Positions 32,097-41,185 are shown, counted from the stretch's first letter. The stretch is 64,000 bases of DNA from JAFGPF01 sp964500415 (GCA_964500415.1 CAZCOB010000005.1:1-64000); one strand, 5' to 3'. Numbers and translations: made by a program. The notes: a model not told the origin generated them from the sequence alone.

Positions 32097-32453
32097 TTAT
32101 TCGCTTCTGTCGGGCTCTTCTCCCTGTCTGGATAACGCGTCCTCCTGATTACTCTTCAAGGCCCTCTGTATCGTCCTCTGGCTCATGTCGAACATCACCG
32201 CCATTTCTCTGACGCTCCACCCTCCGGTGAAAAGCCTTTTTATCTCCCTGTTGCGTAATTTCTTTAACCAGTGCTGCCTCCCCCGTGGTTCATCGTAGAG
32301 ACACCTCGGAAACGGACAGTTGAGGCACGAATCGGCATACTCGCACCCTTCGTCACGGTAGTGGCAGTATTCCGGCGGTAAATCTGGCTCGTTCTCACTG
32401 TTTCTCTCCTTCTCATCCGTTTTAGCATCGCCAATCTCACGCGCCATATCCAT
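32097..32453 (-). CDS. Cysteine-rich HTH protein, probable regulator of the capsid operon
   Basis: A 118-residue protein. The first half has a cluster of cysteines: CHYRDEGC, then SCLNCPFPRC, which could bind zinc or iron-sulfur. The second half is a helix-turn-helix of the Hin/Trp-repressor-like kind: REIKRLFTGGWSVREMAVMF, then SQRTIQRALKSN. I chose ATG 32453, which follows GAGGTGTGCT. It is the first gene of the capsid operon and may control both phage-type promoters. It could also be a terminase small-subunit-like DNA-binding protein; the cysteines argue for a regulator. Confidence 0.65.
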   Translation of the reverse strand: MDMAREIGDAKTDEKERNSENEPDLPPEYCHYRDEGCEYADSCLNCPFPRCLYDEPRGRQHWLKKLRNREIKRLFTGGWSVREMAVMFDMSQRTIQRALKSNQEDALSRQGEEPDRSE

Positions 32454-32480
32454 AGCACACCTCAAAAACCAAACAGAGTA

Positions 32481-32523
32481 AGAATAGCACATATGTTCTA
32501 TTCAGTCAATGTAATTTTGTCGT
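32481..32523 (-). promoter_or_regulatory. Promoter of the capsid operon with palindromic operator
   Basis: On the minus strand TTGACT (32504-32509), 17 bases, TATTCT (32481-32486). A near-perfect palindrome, GAATAG-A-ACATATGT-G-CTATTC (32482-32503), covers the spacer and part of the -10. Upstream of the -35 is ACGACAAAA (32515-32523). The same spacer core and the same upstream element recur at the same spacing before the terminase genes (42089-42131). Confidence 0.8.
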
Positions 32524-32540
32524 CTTTTTTGCGCAGATAC

Positions 32541-32569
32541 TTGACAAATGTACCCGGTGGTGTTAGAAT
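32541..32569 (+). promoter_or_regulatory. Divergent promoter for the excisionase-type HTH gene
   Basis: TTGACA (32541-32546), 17 bases, TAGAAT (32564-32569). It points away from the capsid operon, only about 30 bases from that promoter's upstream element, so the two could share regulators. Confidence 0.75.
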
Positions 32570-32609
32570 TGCTTTGATAAAGCAATATTATATTATTTAA
32601 GAGAACGCT

Positions 32610-32816
32610 ATGCCGGTCTGGGATAATTATCTGAACGTAATAGAAGCCAGCCGCCGCCTTAAGATTCATCCGGAAACGGTGAAGCGGCTCTGCCGTCAGG
32701 GTGACCTGCCGGCGTTTAAAATTCACAACACCTGGCTGATTAATAAGGATACCCTGGATAACTTCGCCGGGACTTATAATCCCAGACGCGGCGCCAGGAA
32801 AAGATTATTAGAATGA
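32610..32816 (+). CDS. Excisionase/MerR-like helix-turn-helix protein
   Basis: A 68-residue HTH_17-type DNA-binding protein. The pattern YLNVIEASRRLKIHPETVKR, LCRQGDLPAFKIHNTWLINK is typical of excisionase-like winged helices. No integrase is present, so it is more likely a regulator than an excisionase. It is divergent from the capsid operon and 36 bases before the first surface-protein gene, and may be co-transcribed with the surface genes. Confidence 0.88.
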   Translation: MPVWDNYLNVIEASRRLKIHPETVKRLCRQGDLPAFKIHNTWLINKDTLDNFAGTYNPRRGARKRLLE

Positions 32817-32852
32817 AAGGAGTCGACTAAATTCCGATATAGGGAGGTCGGC

Positions 32853-34712
32853 ATGAAAATGATAAAATACCCCCTAAAATACCGTAAATGCCTGCTCTCG
32901 CTGTTAATAATTCTACCGCTGCTCGCTCCTCTTTTTCTCGCCTCCCCTGCCCTGGCGGCTCCCGTCATCACTTTAGACCCTGCCTTCGGGGCCGAAGGTA
33001 CCAAGATAACCATAACCGGTACCGTCTTTGACTCTTATAACGGTGATAATATCTTGGTATTTTTCGACGACGAAGAGATAGATGGAAGCCCGGCCGTCCC
33101 TCAAATAGGCACTTTCAATATCCAGTTCATCGTCCCCGGTGATACCGCGCCCGGGCGGCACTGGATTGAAGCTCGGAGCGAGACGGCTTCCACCTCCATG
33201 CTGGCCCGGAATTTCTTTATTGTCGAAGAATCCGGCATAACCCTGGACGTTTACGAAGGCCCAACCGGCACCGAAGTCGTTATCAGCGGCAGCGGCTTTT
33301 ATGTCGGCAGAACGGTAAACCTCTATTATGCCAATATTACCACGGACAAAATCGGCGCCGTAACCGCCTCGTCTGTCGGCAGGTTCACTCACAGCTTCCT
33401 TATCCCCGGCAGCTCCGGCGGAATACATACCATAACCGCCACCAATGATGAAGATAACTCCGCGGAAATCGAGTTCGAAGTCCTTCCTTTTATTAAACTC
33501 AATCTGAACTCGGCTGGCCCCGGGGACTTACTGAGTATCGGAGGAACCGGCTTTGGCTTGCGTACGGACGTCGCTATCAACTTCGGCATATATACCAGCG
33601 CCATCGCCAGAACCGACGACTATGGTAACTTCGACATTACTTTTAACGTGCCCAATGTTAAGCCCGGCCAGTATGATATCAGTGCCGAAGACGATGATGG
33701 CAACATTGACGTAGATATATTTACTGTCACCGCCGGGGTCAGCCTGAGCCAGACAAGCGGCTCCATCGGCAGTAAAGTTAACGTCAAGGGTAGCGGCTTT
33801 AAAATCGGAGTAACGGTTACCGTTGAATACGATGACCAGCGTGTCGCTGCTGACACCGCTGATAACAATGGAGACTTTGCTGCCTCTTTCGATATCCCCG
33901 CGAGTAAAAGCGGCAGTCACGTTATCACCGTTAGCGATGGCGTCACCACCAAACTCATTAACTTCACCGTTGAATCCGACTCTCCCCAGACCCCCACTAC
34001 GCTGACGCCTACCAATGGCTGCGAAACCATGGCTGAGGCTTATTTCGACTGGAATGATGTCACCGATATGTCCCTGCCCGTGGTTTACAACCTGCAGATA
34101 GCCTCTAACCAGAATTTCTCCTCTCTGGTCCTGGAAAAGAAAGGGCTGTTCGCATCCGAATACACCCTCGCACTTGTAGAAAAACTCCTTACCCTGGCTA
34201 AACAGGCCCCCTACTACTGGAGAGTAAAAGCCATCGATAGCGCCGGTAATGAAAGCGAGTGGTCCACCCCGTGGGCATTCTACATTAACGCCCCACCCGT
34301 GCCCCTCCTGCTGCTGCCCGCGCCGGATAGTAATGCGGAGGAGCCGGTGCAATTTTACTGGCAGACGGTTACCAGCCTCTCGCCGCCGGTTACTTACGAT
34401 TTTCAGATCGCCACCGACCTTAATTTCCTGTCCGTCGTCTTTGAAAAAACCGGGCTGCCCGCCTCTGAATACCTTATCAGCGAAGAGGATGAACTGGAAC
34501 TCGAACGCGAAAAAACGTACTACTGGAGAGTAAAAGCTATTGATAGTGCCACCAACGAAAGTGACTGGACTATCCCGGGCTCATTCTATATTAAACCGTC
34601 CTTTTCTTTCCCGGGCTGGGCTATATATACCATAATAGGTATAGTCGTTATTATCATCGTTTTCTTCGCCTTCCGGGCAGGCAGACGCACGGCCTACCAG
34701 CCGCCGGAATAA
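32853..34712 (+). CDS. Large IPT/TIG-like surface protein with C-terminal membrane anchor (paralogue 1)
   Basis: A 619-residue surface protein. A Sec signal peptide (residues 1-36, ending PALAAP) is followed by four IPT/TIG-like Ig domains, each opening with G-x-x-G-T/S-x-V-x-x-x-G-x-G-F (for example GPTGTEVVISGSGF, GSIGSKVNVKGSGF). Then come two fibronectin-like repeats with YYWRVKAID, and a membrane helix after FPGWAIYT ending RAGRRTAYQPPE. It is probably anchored in the membrane and exposed. The next gene encodes a paralogue. Confidence 0.85.
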   Translation: MKMIKYPLKYRKCLLSLLIILPLLAPLFLASPALAAPVITLDPAFGAEGTKITITGTVFDSYNGDNILVFFDDEEIDGSPAVPQIGTFNIQFIVPGDTAPGRHWIEARSETASTSMLARNFFIVEESGITLDVYEGPTGTEVVISGSGFYVGRTVNLYYANITTDKIGAVTASSVGRFTHSFLIPGSSGGIHTITATNDEDNSAEIEFEVLPFIKLNLNSAGPGDLLSIGGTGFGLRTDVAINFGIYTSAIARTDDYGNFDITFNVPNVKPGQYDISAEDDDGNIDVDIFTVTAGVSLSQTSGSIGSKVNVKGSGFKIGVTVTVEYDDQRVAADTADNNGDFAASFDIPASKSGSHVITVSDGVTTKLINFTVESDSPQTPTTLTPTNGCETMAEAYFDWNDVTDMSLPVVYNLQIASNQNFSSLVLEKKGLFASEYTLALVEKLLTLAKQAPYYWRVKAIDSAGNESEWSTPWAFYINAPPVPLLLLPAPDSNAEEPVQFYWQTVTSLSPPVTYDFQIATDLNFLSVVFEKTGLPASEYLISEEDELELEREKTYYWRVKAIDSATNESDWTIPGSFYIKPSFSFPGWAIYTIIGIVVIIIVFFAFRAGRRTAYQPPE

Positions 34713-34841
34713 CTTTTTCGTGATGGAGACGTTATAACAATTAGGAGGTCTTTCAGTAGCCTAATAAAACATTAACATTGTTTTAATAAAATGCGAAATA
34801 AATACAGAGTTTCCGCATAAGACAACTTGCAGGAGGTTGAT

Positions 34842-36560
34842 ATGAAATACTCAAGGTTTCTTAGAATGTTAGGGATAATACTTATCCTGTCTCTTATGCT
34901 TATGGCCGTCCCGACTCTCCCGGTTTTCGCTTACGACTACGATATTGAGCTAACCCCTACTTCGGGTAAAATCGGCGATACTATTACCATCGTTGGTGAC
35001 GACTTCAGCCCCAGTACCGAAACCAGCGAGAAATGGGCCAGAATCATCTTTGCCGAAGATGAGGCGATAGCGGGAAATTTCATCGATAATAACGTTCAAA
35101 CCTATGAAGTTGTCGCCAACGCCCCTATTGGTTATGAAGGCGATAATGACGAAGGAGAGTTCTACACCTCGTTTACCGTGCCTTCCGCCCTCAACGACGG
35201 TACTGACGACGAATCTGTAACCTCCGGCACTTACTACATTTACGTCACTCTTTTGGGTTACACCACCATCAAGTCCGTCACTGAGTTCACCGTCACCGCC
35301 GGCGCTGTCACCATCACTCCCACCGCCGGCCCGGTAGATACCGCCGTAAGGATTACCGGCACCGGTTTTGCCGCCAGCACGACTATCGTCGTTAAATACG
35401 ACGGCACCTCGATTGCTATTGACGATGGAGATGTTATCACCAAGACAACCGGTGCCATGGACTCCTATATCTACGCCCCGGAAAGTGTCGCCGGCTCCCA
35501 CACTATCACCGTTACCGTAGGCGGCAGTGAAATCAGCGGCACCTTTACCGTTCAACCGGATATTATTATCTCGCCACAGTCGGGAGAAGCCGGCACAACC
35601 GTGCTTCTCAGTTGTACGGGTTTCGGCAGAAGGTTGGTGCCGACTGTCTTTTTTAACGCCTACCCAGTAGAAACATTAACACCCGTGATAACGGATACCA
35701 AAGGCAGTTTCTCTACCTCTTTCATTGTTCCCGAAGGACTGAATGCCGGGGTCTACCTGGTCGAAGCCGACGACCAAACTAATCTCGCCACTGTCAGTTT
35801 CACCCTTACGGTACCGCAACAGGCCGAGACCCCGACTCAACCCGAGACCCCGACTGAACCCGAAACTCCCACCGCCACCAAGCCAACCCTGTCCATAAAA
35901 ACCAGCGGTGACACCATCGGCTCCAATATCGTCATCGTGGGCTCTGGCTTTACTCCAAATACCATGGTAACCGTTAAATACGATGATACCGAAGTAACTG
36001 CAGTAACCGCCGATACCGACGGCCTTATTATGGCTATCTTTCCGGCGCCACCCAGCCAGCACGGCGACCATGTCATAACCGTCAGCGACGGTACCCATAC
36101 CAATACTATTAACTATACTGTAGAGTCGGTATCCCCTGATACGCCTCCCCCGCTTTTGCCGGAAATAGGGTCTAAAGTAAAATCACCGGCAACCTTTGAC
36201 TGGGATGATGTTACTGACGATAGTATGCCCGTAACCTATAACCTTCAGATTGCCACCGATTATAGCTTTGCGGAAAGCTCTATCGTCCTGGATATACCCG
36301 GTATTGAATTATCCGGCTACATCCTTTGTGAAGCCGAAGAGTTAAAGCTCGCTGGTCGCGAAGACGCTTATTACTGGAGAGTACGTGCGGTAGATGCCGC
36401 TTCCAATCCTAGTGAATGGACCGGCTCCGGCGAATTCTACTTCAGCGGCGGCGCTGGCAGCTTCCCCACATGGGCAATATATACCCTCGGCGGCATCGGT
36501 GCCGTGCTACTCTTCGTCCTCGGTTACTGGCTCGGCAGGAGGACTGCTTTCTACTACTAA
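34842..36560 (+). CDS. Large IPT/TIG-like surface protein with C-terminal membrane anchor (paralogue 2)
   Basis: A 572-residue paralogue of the protein before it. Signal peptide residues 1-30 (ending LPVFA), Ig-like IPT/TIG domains (GPVDTAVRITGTGF, GDTIGSNIVIVGSGF), a proline/threonine linker of repeated ETPT units near residue 330, one fibronectin-like repeat with YYWRVRAVD, and a terminal helix after FPTWAIYT ending LGRRTAFYY. The shared FPxWAIYT and GRRTA ends suggest a common anchoring signal. The start is ATG 34842 with AGGAGG at 34831-34836. A strong terminator follows. Confidence 0.85.
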   Translation: MKYSRFLRMLGIILILSLMLMAVPTLPVFAYDYDIELTPTSGKIGDTITIVGDDFSPSTETSEKWARIIFAEDEAIAGNFIDNNVQTYEVVANAPIGYEGDNDEGEFYTSFTVPSALNDGTDDESVTSGTYYIYVTLLGYTTIKSVTEFTVTAGAVTITPTAGPVDTAVRITGTGFAASTTIVVKYDGTSIAIDDGDVITKTTGAMDSYIYAPESVAGSHTITVTVGGSEISGTFTVQPDIIISPQSGEAGTTVLLSCTGFGRRLVPTVFFNAYPVETLTPVITDTKGSFSTSFIVPEGLNAGVYLVEADDQTNLATVSFTLTVPQQAETPTQPETPTEPETPTATKPTLSIKTSGDTIGSNIVIVGSGFTPNTMVTVKYDDTEVTAVTADTDGLIMAIFPAPPSQHGDHVITVSDGTHTNTINYTVESVSPDTPPPLLPEIGSKVKSPATFDWDDVTDDSMPVTYNLQIATDYSFAESSIVLDIPGIELSGYILCEAEELKLAGREDAYYWRVRAVDAASNPSEWTGSGEFYFSGGAGSFPTWAIYTLGGIGAVLLFVLGYWLGRRTAFYY

Positions 36561-36597
36561 TATATACTGAATTCCCTTACCCCACCCCCTTTGCTGC

Positions 36598-36641
36598 CCC
36601 CTCTCCCCCGGCTCCTGCCTCCCGGAGGAGAGGGGGTTTTC
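36598..36641 (+). terminator. Intrinsic terminator after the surface-protein genes
   Basis: CCCCCTCTCC (36598-36607) pairs perfectly with GGAGAGGGGG (36628-36637), followed by TTTTCATTT. It closes the transcript that holds the two surface-protein genes. Confidence 0.8.
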
Positions 36642-36660
36642 ATTTATACCCCACCCCAAA

Positions 36661-36910
36661 CCTGTCATTCTGATGAGTCCCGATTACATCGATACGACGA
36701 AGAATCTCGTACCCACGCTCACCCTTCGACGGGCTCAGGGTGAGCCCCCTGTCATTCCAGCGCAGGCTGGAATCCAGCCGCCGCCTCACCTTTACCCCCA
36801 TCGTTTCTTATCTTTTCCCACCCTGGCCGCCCTCGCACCATCTGCGGCTTAGGGCGCTAGTTCTCCCTCCCCAGTTTCCCCCTTTTTCAAAGGGGGATTA
36901 AGGAAGATTT
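36661..36910. repeat. Repeat cluster (families E, C, A and B)
   Basis: The spacer 36642-36912 is filled with repeats. Family E is CACCCTTCGACGGGCTCAGG near 36719-36744. Family C is at 36750-36779 and family A copy 7 at about 36807-36852. A family B palindrome (TTTCCCCCTTTTTCAAAGGG, 36877-36910) comes last. No gene is visible. Confidence 0.75.
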
Positions 36911-36912
36911 TC

Positions 36913-37440
36913 TCACCACCAAAAATCATCCGACTGTCTTCGTTTCTTCTTCTTTGCTGGTTTCGGTTTTTCCTTCGGTATAGCATTTACTTCCTTTTCG
37001 GTCACAATACCAGCGAGTTTATTAATATATTGACTTTTAGTTGGCGCCTTCCTATAAGAATCAAAAAATGTTTCTACAATTTGTCCCTTCACCTTTATTT
37101 TATGCTTATCTGCTAGAAACTTCAGCTGTTTAGTACTCAGAGTTTGTAAAGAATTTTTTAACTTCGTTTTTGGGTCTACTACTCCTTGTTTCTTTAAAAA
37201 AGTAGCCCAACTGTCAGTTCCTTGTAATTTATTACATCTATAACATAGACAAACACAGCTTTTTAATGTGGTTGAGCCACCTTTTGACCACGCCGTTTTA
37301 TGCCCTACCTGCATCTCATCGAATTCTAATTTCCTGCCACAAGCTGGATTTTCGCATCTTCCCTTTGCGTTTCTGTATAAAATTTGTCTATCTCGTATAC
37401 CAAGCGTGCGCTTGGGACTACTATCATCAAAAAATATCAT
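36913..37440 (-). CDS. HNH endonuclease-like protein, AT-rich
   Basis: A 175-residue protein. An HNH zinc-finger domain lies in residues 15-75: CENPACGRKL, QVGHKTAWSKGG, and CVCLCYRCNKLQGT hold the Cys-Cys pairs and the His of the beta-beta-alpha metal site. A lysine-rich helical C-terminal domain follows, ending KKKKRRQSDDFWW. It could be a stand-alone or defence-related nuclease. The gene is much more AT-rich than its neighbours, which suggests transfer. The start ATG 37440 has GAGGTGATATT in front. Confidence 0.8.
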   Translation of the reverse strand: MIFFDDSSPKRTLGIRDRQILYRNAKGRCENPACGRKLEFDEMQVGHKTAWSKGGSTTLKSCVCLCYRCNKLQGTDSWATFLKKQGVVDPKTKLKNSLQTLSTKQLKFLADKHKIKVKGQIVETFFDSYRKAPTKSQYINKLAGIVTEKEVNAIPKEKPKPAKKKKRRQSDDFWW

Positions 37441-37680
37441 AATATCACCTCATATATATATAAGTATTCAATTTTATGTAAATTTAATACTTATCTGTTA
37501 TTTTTGTCAATAATAATTTTAACTCTGTAAGTATGCCCTCACCCCCCCACTCCCTTTTTAACCTTTAACCTTTAGCTTTGACCTTTGACTTTTAACTTTT
37601 CAGCTTACCCCTCCCCCCTTGACTCCCCCCGCAAACTCAGCTATCATGACCTGTACCATAACCTTAAAGGAGGCACGCCC

Positions 37681-38169
37681 ATGTCACCATCCAGGTACGA
37701 AAAATACGTTGTCCGCAAGCCCGCCATCGTCACCGCCGATTACAAGGACAAAATCCCGGAAACGGATAAAATCCCCGTCAGAAGTCCCGTGGATACCGGC
37801 CCCCGCGTTATCTTCTCACCCGACCGCGTCAAAGAAGGCCACTCTATCATTGAATACGGTATCATTACGGGCGATGTCACTGTTGGCGACGGCTTTATCA
37901 CCCGGCCCCACAAGCACGACTACGAGGAGATTTTCATGTTCCTGGGTACGGACCCCGAAAACACCGCCGACCTCGGTGCCGAGGTCGACTTCTGGCTCGG
38001 CGAGGGCGAAGCACGGGAAAAACTTACCTTCACCACCTCATCCAGTGTTTTCGTCCCGCCCGGCGTTGCCCACTTCCCCCAGATATGGCGAAACGTCAAA
38101 CGCCCCGTCATGACCATCGTCATCATGCCCGACGCCACCCGCCGCGTCATGAAAATCGTCCAAACGTAA
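37681..38169 (+). CDS. Cupin-domain protein
   Basis: A 162-residue single-cupin protein. The metal-binding residues are in PHKHDYEEIFMFLG (first cupin motif, His-x-His and Glu) and in PPGVAHFPQIWR (second motif His). The substrate is unknown. ATG 37681 has AAGGAGG before it; a longer frame to 37585 overlaps low-complexity spacer. The gene converges with the NTF2-like gene. Confidence 0.85.
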   Translation: MSPSRYEKYVVRKPAIVTADYKDKIPETDKIPVRSPVDTGPRVIFSPDRVKEGHSIIEYGIITGDVTVGDGFITRPHKHDYEEIFMFLGTDPENTADLGAEVDFWLGEGEAREKLTFTTSSSVFVPPGVAHFPQIWRNVKRPVMTIVIMPDATRRVMKIVQT

Positions 38170-38194
38170 AAAGAGGGGGGCATTTCTGCCCCCC
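38166..38194 (-). terminator. Terminator of the NTF2-like gene (bidirectional hairpin)
   Basis: GGGGGGCA (38175-38182) pairs with TGCCCCCC (38187-38194) around TTTC. On the minus strand it is followed by TCTTTTTACG, so it suits termination of the gene at 38225-38923; the hairpin may also serve the cupin gene. Confidence 0.7.
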
Positions 38195-38224
38195 CCCGTC
38201 ATTTCGAGTGAAGCGAAGCAACCC

Positions 38225-38923
38225 CTACTCCACCCCCTTCACGCGCCTGTTTCTCTCCCCTTCGCTGGTCGCCTTCCCCGTCACCGGGTGCTTGAAGTGG
38301 AACGGTAGTATGTACCCGGATGGATACCCGTAAGGGATTCCCTTGTCCGGCTTATCCGGCCGCCACCACTCCGGCAATCTCATTTCCTCCCCCTCCCTTG
38401 GCAGCCCCGTCTGAGCGACCCTCTCCTCTTTAACCCACCCCCGCGCCGGCGTCCCCGAGTATACCGGCACCCACTTTATCTTCCACAGCTTCCAGACCCC
38501 GTCCTCTTTAATGAAGTCGTTTTCGTAGATGCCGCATGCCAGCGCCTGGTTTATGCCCGCGTCGCCTATGGGCAAAGCCATTGCCCCGAATCCCCACCAC
38601 CGCCCCTTGCCGGTCTTGCCGTCCTCCGCTATGTCTATCACGTCCGACAGGTGCATCATCTGGTGCATGAACTCCGGGTCTTTATTCGGGTTGATATTCC
38701 CGAAGAACCTTTTCAACCCGTCCTTTCCGTAGAAAGTCCCCTCCGGCCATTCCAGCGTCGTGTCCTCCCTCCAGGCAAACAAATCGATTATCTCGTCCGG
38801 CATCCACATCACCAGGTAAAAGCAGTAGGCGTGCTCCAGCTTGCGTATCGCCTCGATATCTTTCAGTCGCTGGACTTCTTTTTCCAGCCCCGCCACTTTA
38901 GCCTCCAGATTTTTATCCGCCAT
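38225..38923 (-). CDS. NTF2-like (SnoaL-type) protein
   Basis: A 232-residue protein. A short coiled coil (LEAKVAGLEKEVQRLKDIEA) leads to an NTF2-like cone domain: IRKLEHAYCFYLVMWMPDEI, LFAWREDTTLEWPEGTFYGK, and later YENDFIKEDGVWKLWKIKWV. Related proteins are isomerases, dehydratases or binding proteins; the substrate is not evident. The tail is rich in proline and arginine. It starts at ATG 38923 with AGAAGGAGAG. Confidence 0.82.
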   Translation of the reverse strand: MADKNLEAKVAGLEKEVQRLKDIEAIRKLEHAYCFYLVMWMPDEIIDLFAWREDTTLEWPEGTFYGKDGLKRFFGNINPNKDPEFMHQMMHLSDVIDIAEDGKTGKGRWWGFGAMALPIGDAGINQALACGIYENDFIKEDGVWKLWKIKWVPVYSGTPARGWVKEERVAQTGLPREGEEMRLPEWWRPDKPDKGIPYGYPSGYILPFHFKHPVTGKATSEGERNRRVKGVE

Positions 38924-39014
38924 TACTTTCTCTCCTTCTGAAATAGTTGCCTAATAATAGCATAAAAAAAGAGGGGAACACTAACGCCTCCCCTTTTCCC
39001 CCCACCGCCTCCGC

Positions 39015-39160
39015 TCATTCTGAGCCTGTCGAAGAATTCCCACCCGTACCGCCCAGTATCATCAACTGCTTATCCCGCAGTTTCCCCATTCCTGTGTCCC
39101 CCTTTGAAAAAGGGGGATTAAGGGGGATTTTCTCCCCACCATCTGCGGCTTATCCCGTAA
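39015..39160. repeat. Repeat cluster (families E, A, B, A)
   Basis: A short family E piece (ATTCTGAGCCTGTCGAAGAA) is followed by family A copy 8 (39037-39080), a family B palindrome (39098-39135) and a second family A fragment (CCACCATCTGCGGCTTATCC). A weak hairpin with a T-tract on the minus strand lies just before at 38961-38994. The spacer 38924-39268 holds nothing else recognisable. Confidence 0.7.
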
Positions 39161-39268
39161 GTTACCTCCTTAACCAATATGATGGCCTTAACTTATAGAA
39201 TAATTGACATATTATTATACCAGAGATAAAATATGCTATCGCTTTCTCTCCAATTAAGGGAGGTGACT

Positions 39269-39706
39269 ATGTATTGTCGAAATTGCGGCAAGGAATTGAT
39301 TGGCACCCCCGAGTTATGTATGAACTGTGGTGCGAAACCTCTGGCAGGAAATAGTTATTGTAATGCCTGTGGCACCGAAACTAATTCATTAGCAGAAATA
39401 TGCGTAAAATGCGGAGCGAAATTAGGTAAACCTGGTGCTGTAGCAGGAACATCTCCTAAATCCAGATTAGCTCTGACCTTGCTGGCTTTCTTTTTAGGAG
39501 AATTGGGTATACATAGATTCTACGCTGGTAAAATTGGAACCGGCATTGTAATGCTTATTTTAACTATTGTAGGATACGCTACTATTTGGCTGGCATTCGG
39601 CTTTATTCCCCTCGCGGTAGTATGGATTTGGAATCTCGTCGATTTCATATTAGCGGTAGCAGGAAAATTCAAAGATAATGAAGGCAAACTTATTTTAAAT
39701 TGGTGA
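39269..39706 (+). CDS. Zinc-ribbon TM2-domain membrane protein
   Basis: A 145-residue membrane protein. Two zinc ribbons at the N-terminus (CRNCGKELIGTPELCMNCG and CNACGTETNSLAEICVKCG) are followed by a TM2 domain with two helices: LALTLLAFFLGELGIHRFYA and IWLAFGFIPLAVVWIWNLVD. The HRFYAGK motif is the TM2 hallmark. The start is ATG 39269 after GGGAGGTGACT. AT-rich compared with neighbours. Function unknown; perhaps a stress or membrane-associated adaptor. Confidence 0.88.
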   Translation: MYCRNCGKELIGTPELCMNCGAKPLAGNSYCNACGTETNSLAEICVKCGAKLGKPGAVAGTSPKSRLALTLLAFFLGELGIHRFYAGKIGTGIVMLILTIVGYATIWLAFGFIPLAVVWIWNLVDFILAVAGKFKDNEGKLILNW

Positions 39707-39775
39707 TTCCTATTTTTTCTAATATTACCGTTCAACAAATGTCTTTTTATTATACATAATAACTCACCACCTCCC

Positions 39776-41167
39776 TCACTCCCTCTCTTCCCCCCTCGCC
39801 TCTCTCAGCTCGTATAATCTTGCCGCTTCCACCGTCAGCGCCAGGCTCATCAGAAAGTCGTCGTGGCCCTGCGCCGCGTCCACGTAGAAGTTCATCGTCT
39901 GGTTCGCCCGGTAATTACTCTTTGCTATTTCCATTTCCCGCCAGAATTTACAAAAATCCCCGGAGCCGTCCCCCTGGTACGCCTTGACCCGCCCCGCGTT
40001 GACCGCCGCCAGCAGGTTGAACCCCAGCTCGCTCTTGCTTCTCTGCGTGAACTTGAACGGTTTCACCCGCCTCCCGAGCTTTTTTCGCAGGAACGATGCC
40101 ACCGGCTCCCCTACTCCCGTGGCGTCGACGGCCACCCTCCGGCACCGCCACACCCTCATGATGATGTCCACCAGCCGCGCGTACAACCCGCTGTGCTTTA
40201 CCCCCGTGAAGCAGTAATGCTCGACGATTCTGACGACCGGCTCCCTGACGATTTCATCGACCGACGAAAAATCCAGTTCGCCGATGGTTACCACCGTGGA
40301 GTCATGTCTTGGTTTTGCCGACTTTCCGTAACCGCCTTCGATTTCCTCCGCTTCTCCCGCGAGGTCGATTCCCGCCACGTAGACCTTCCCCGGCTCCCCC
40401 CGTCGTTTTCTTGAATGCTCACCCTGCATCTGCGCCCGCTGCTGCTCGCTGAGGAACCCTCCCCCACCGCGTAGCGGTAGCAACCGGTACTGCGTCAGGA
40501 AAAGCGGGTGGTTCTCCCCGAGTCTTTCCCGTTCGCTCTCTACGTAGGCGCGGTAGTCCGGGACGTACTTGGCCACCTCCTCCCAGTCGTAGCGGAAGTG
40601 TCGCCTCACGCCGTCCCTCTGCTCCAGTTCCAGGTTCGCCTGCTTGACCTCCTCGAGCAGTGTGCTGTCGTCCCAGGTCATGCCGTAATGCACGGTAGTG
40701 GTATTGTTCGTCGAACACATCGGGCGAAAATCTTTGCTGTATTTTTCTTTGCCCACGTCCTGGCTCTCGTCGATTTCCAGGAGCAGGTGGGCCGTGTTGC
40801 CGACCACGTTGGCCGTTTCCTCCGCCGAGAGGAATATCGCCCGGGCGTCGCCGAGCCTGACGATGTACCCAAGTTCCGATTTCCATATGTGGCTGAACCC
40901 TGCGTCGTTGAGCCTGTCCTTGAGCCGCCGCATCGATATCACCGACTGCGGTTTGAATGTCGGCGAGCATTTTATCAGGTTTTTGCTCCCCCCCATGCTG
41001 AGGGTCAGGAGCAGCAACTCCAGCTGCGCCGAAAGCTCGTTCTTGCCCCCCTGCCGCGCTATCTCCACCGAGAAAGTCAACCCTTTCCCGCCGAAAACGC
41101 TGTCGAGTACCGCCGCTGCCACCTCCCGCTGGTATGGCCTCAGTTGATTCAACACATGTTCATCCAT
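39776..41167 (-). CDS. Phage terminase large subunit
   Basis: The DNA-packaging motor, 463 residues, with both domains intact. ATPase: Walker-A-like ARQGGKNE at about residues 37-44 and Walker B LLLEIDE at about 128-134. Nuclease: acidic metal-binding residues Asp268 (AGIDLAGE), Asp348 (AVDATGVG) and His435-Asp436-Asp437 (GHDDFLM). The motor is therefore probably active. It is more than 7 kb from the portal gene, with plus-strand cellular genes between. The spacer to the small-subunit-like gene is filled with repeats. Confidence 0.92.
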   Translation of the reverse strand: MDEHVLNQLRPYQREVAAAVLDSVFGGKGLTFSVEIARQGGKNELSAQLELLLLTLSMGGSKNLIKCSPTFKPQSVISMRRLKDRLNDAGFSHIWKSELGYIVRLGDARAIFLSAEETANVVGNTAHLLLEIDESQDVGKEKYSKDFRPMCSTNNTTTVHYGMTWDDSTLLEEVKQANLELEQRDGVRRHFRYDWEEVAKYVPDYRAYVESERERLGENHPLFLTQYRLLPLRGGGGFLSEQQRAQMQGEHSRKRRGEPGKVYVAGIDLAGEAEEIEGGYGKSAKPRHDSTVVTIGELDFSSVDEIVREPVVRIVEHYCFTGVKHSGLYARLVDIIMRVWRCRRVAVDATGVGEPVASFLRKKLGRRVKPFKFTQRSKSELGFNLLAAVNAGRVKAYQGDGSGDFCKFWREMEIAKSNYRANQTMNFYVDAAQGHDDFLMSLALTVEAARLYELREARGEERE

Positions 41168-41185
41168 TTCTCAACATCCCCCCTG

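Noticed and set aside
33528..34352. 274-residue open frame on the minus strand
   Set aside because: Antisense of the first surface protein; low-complexity product caused by the repeated Ig domains.
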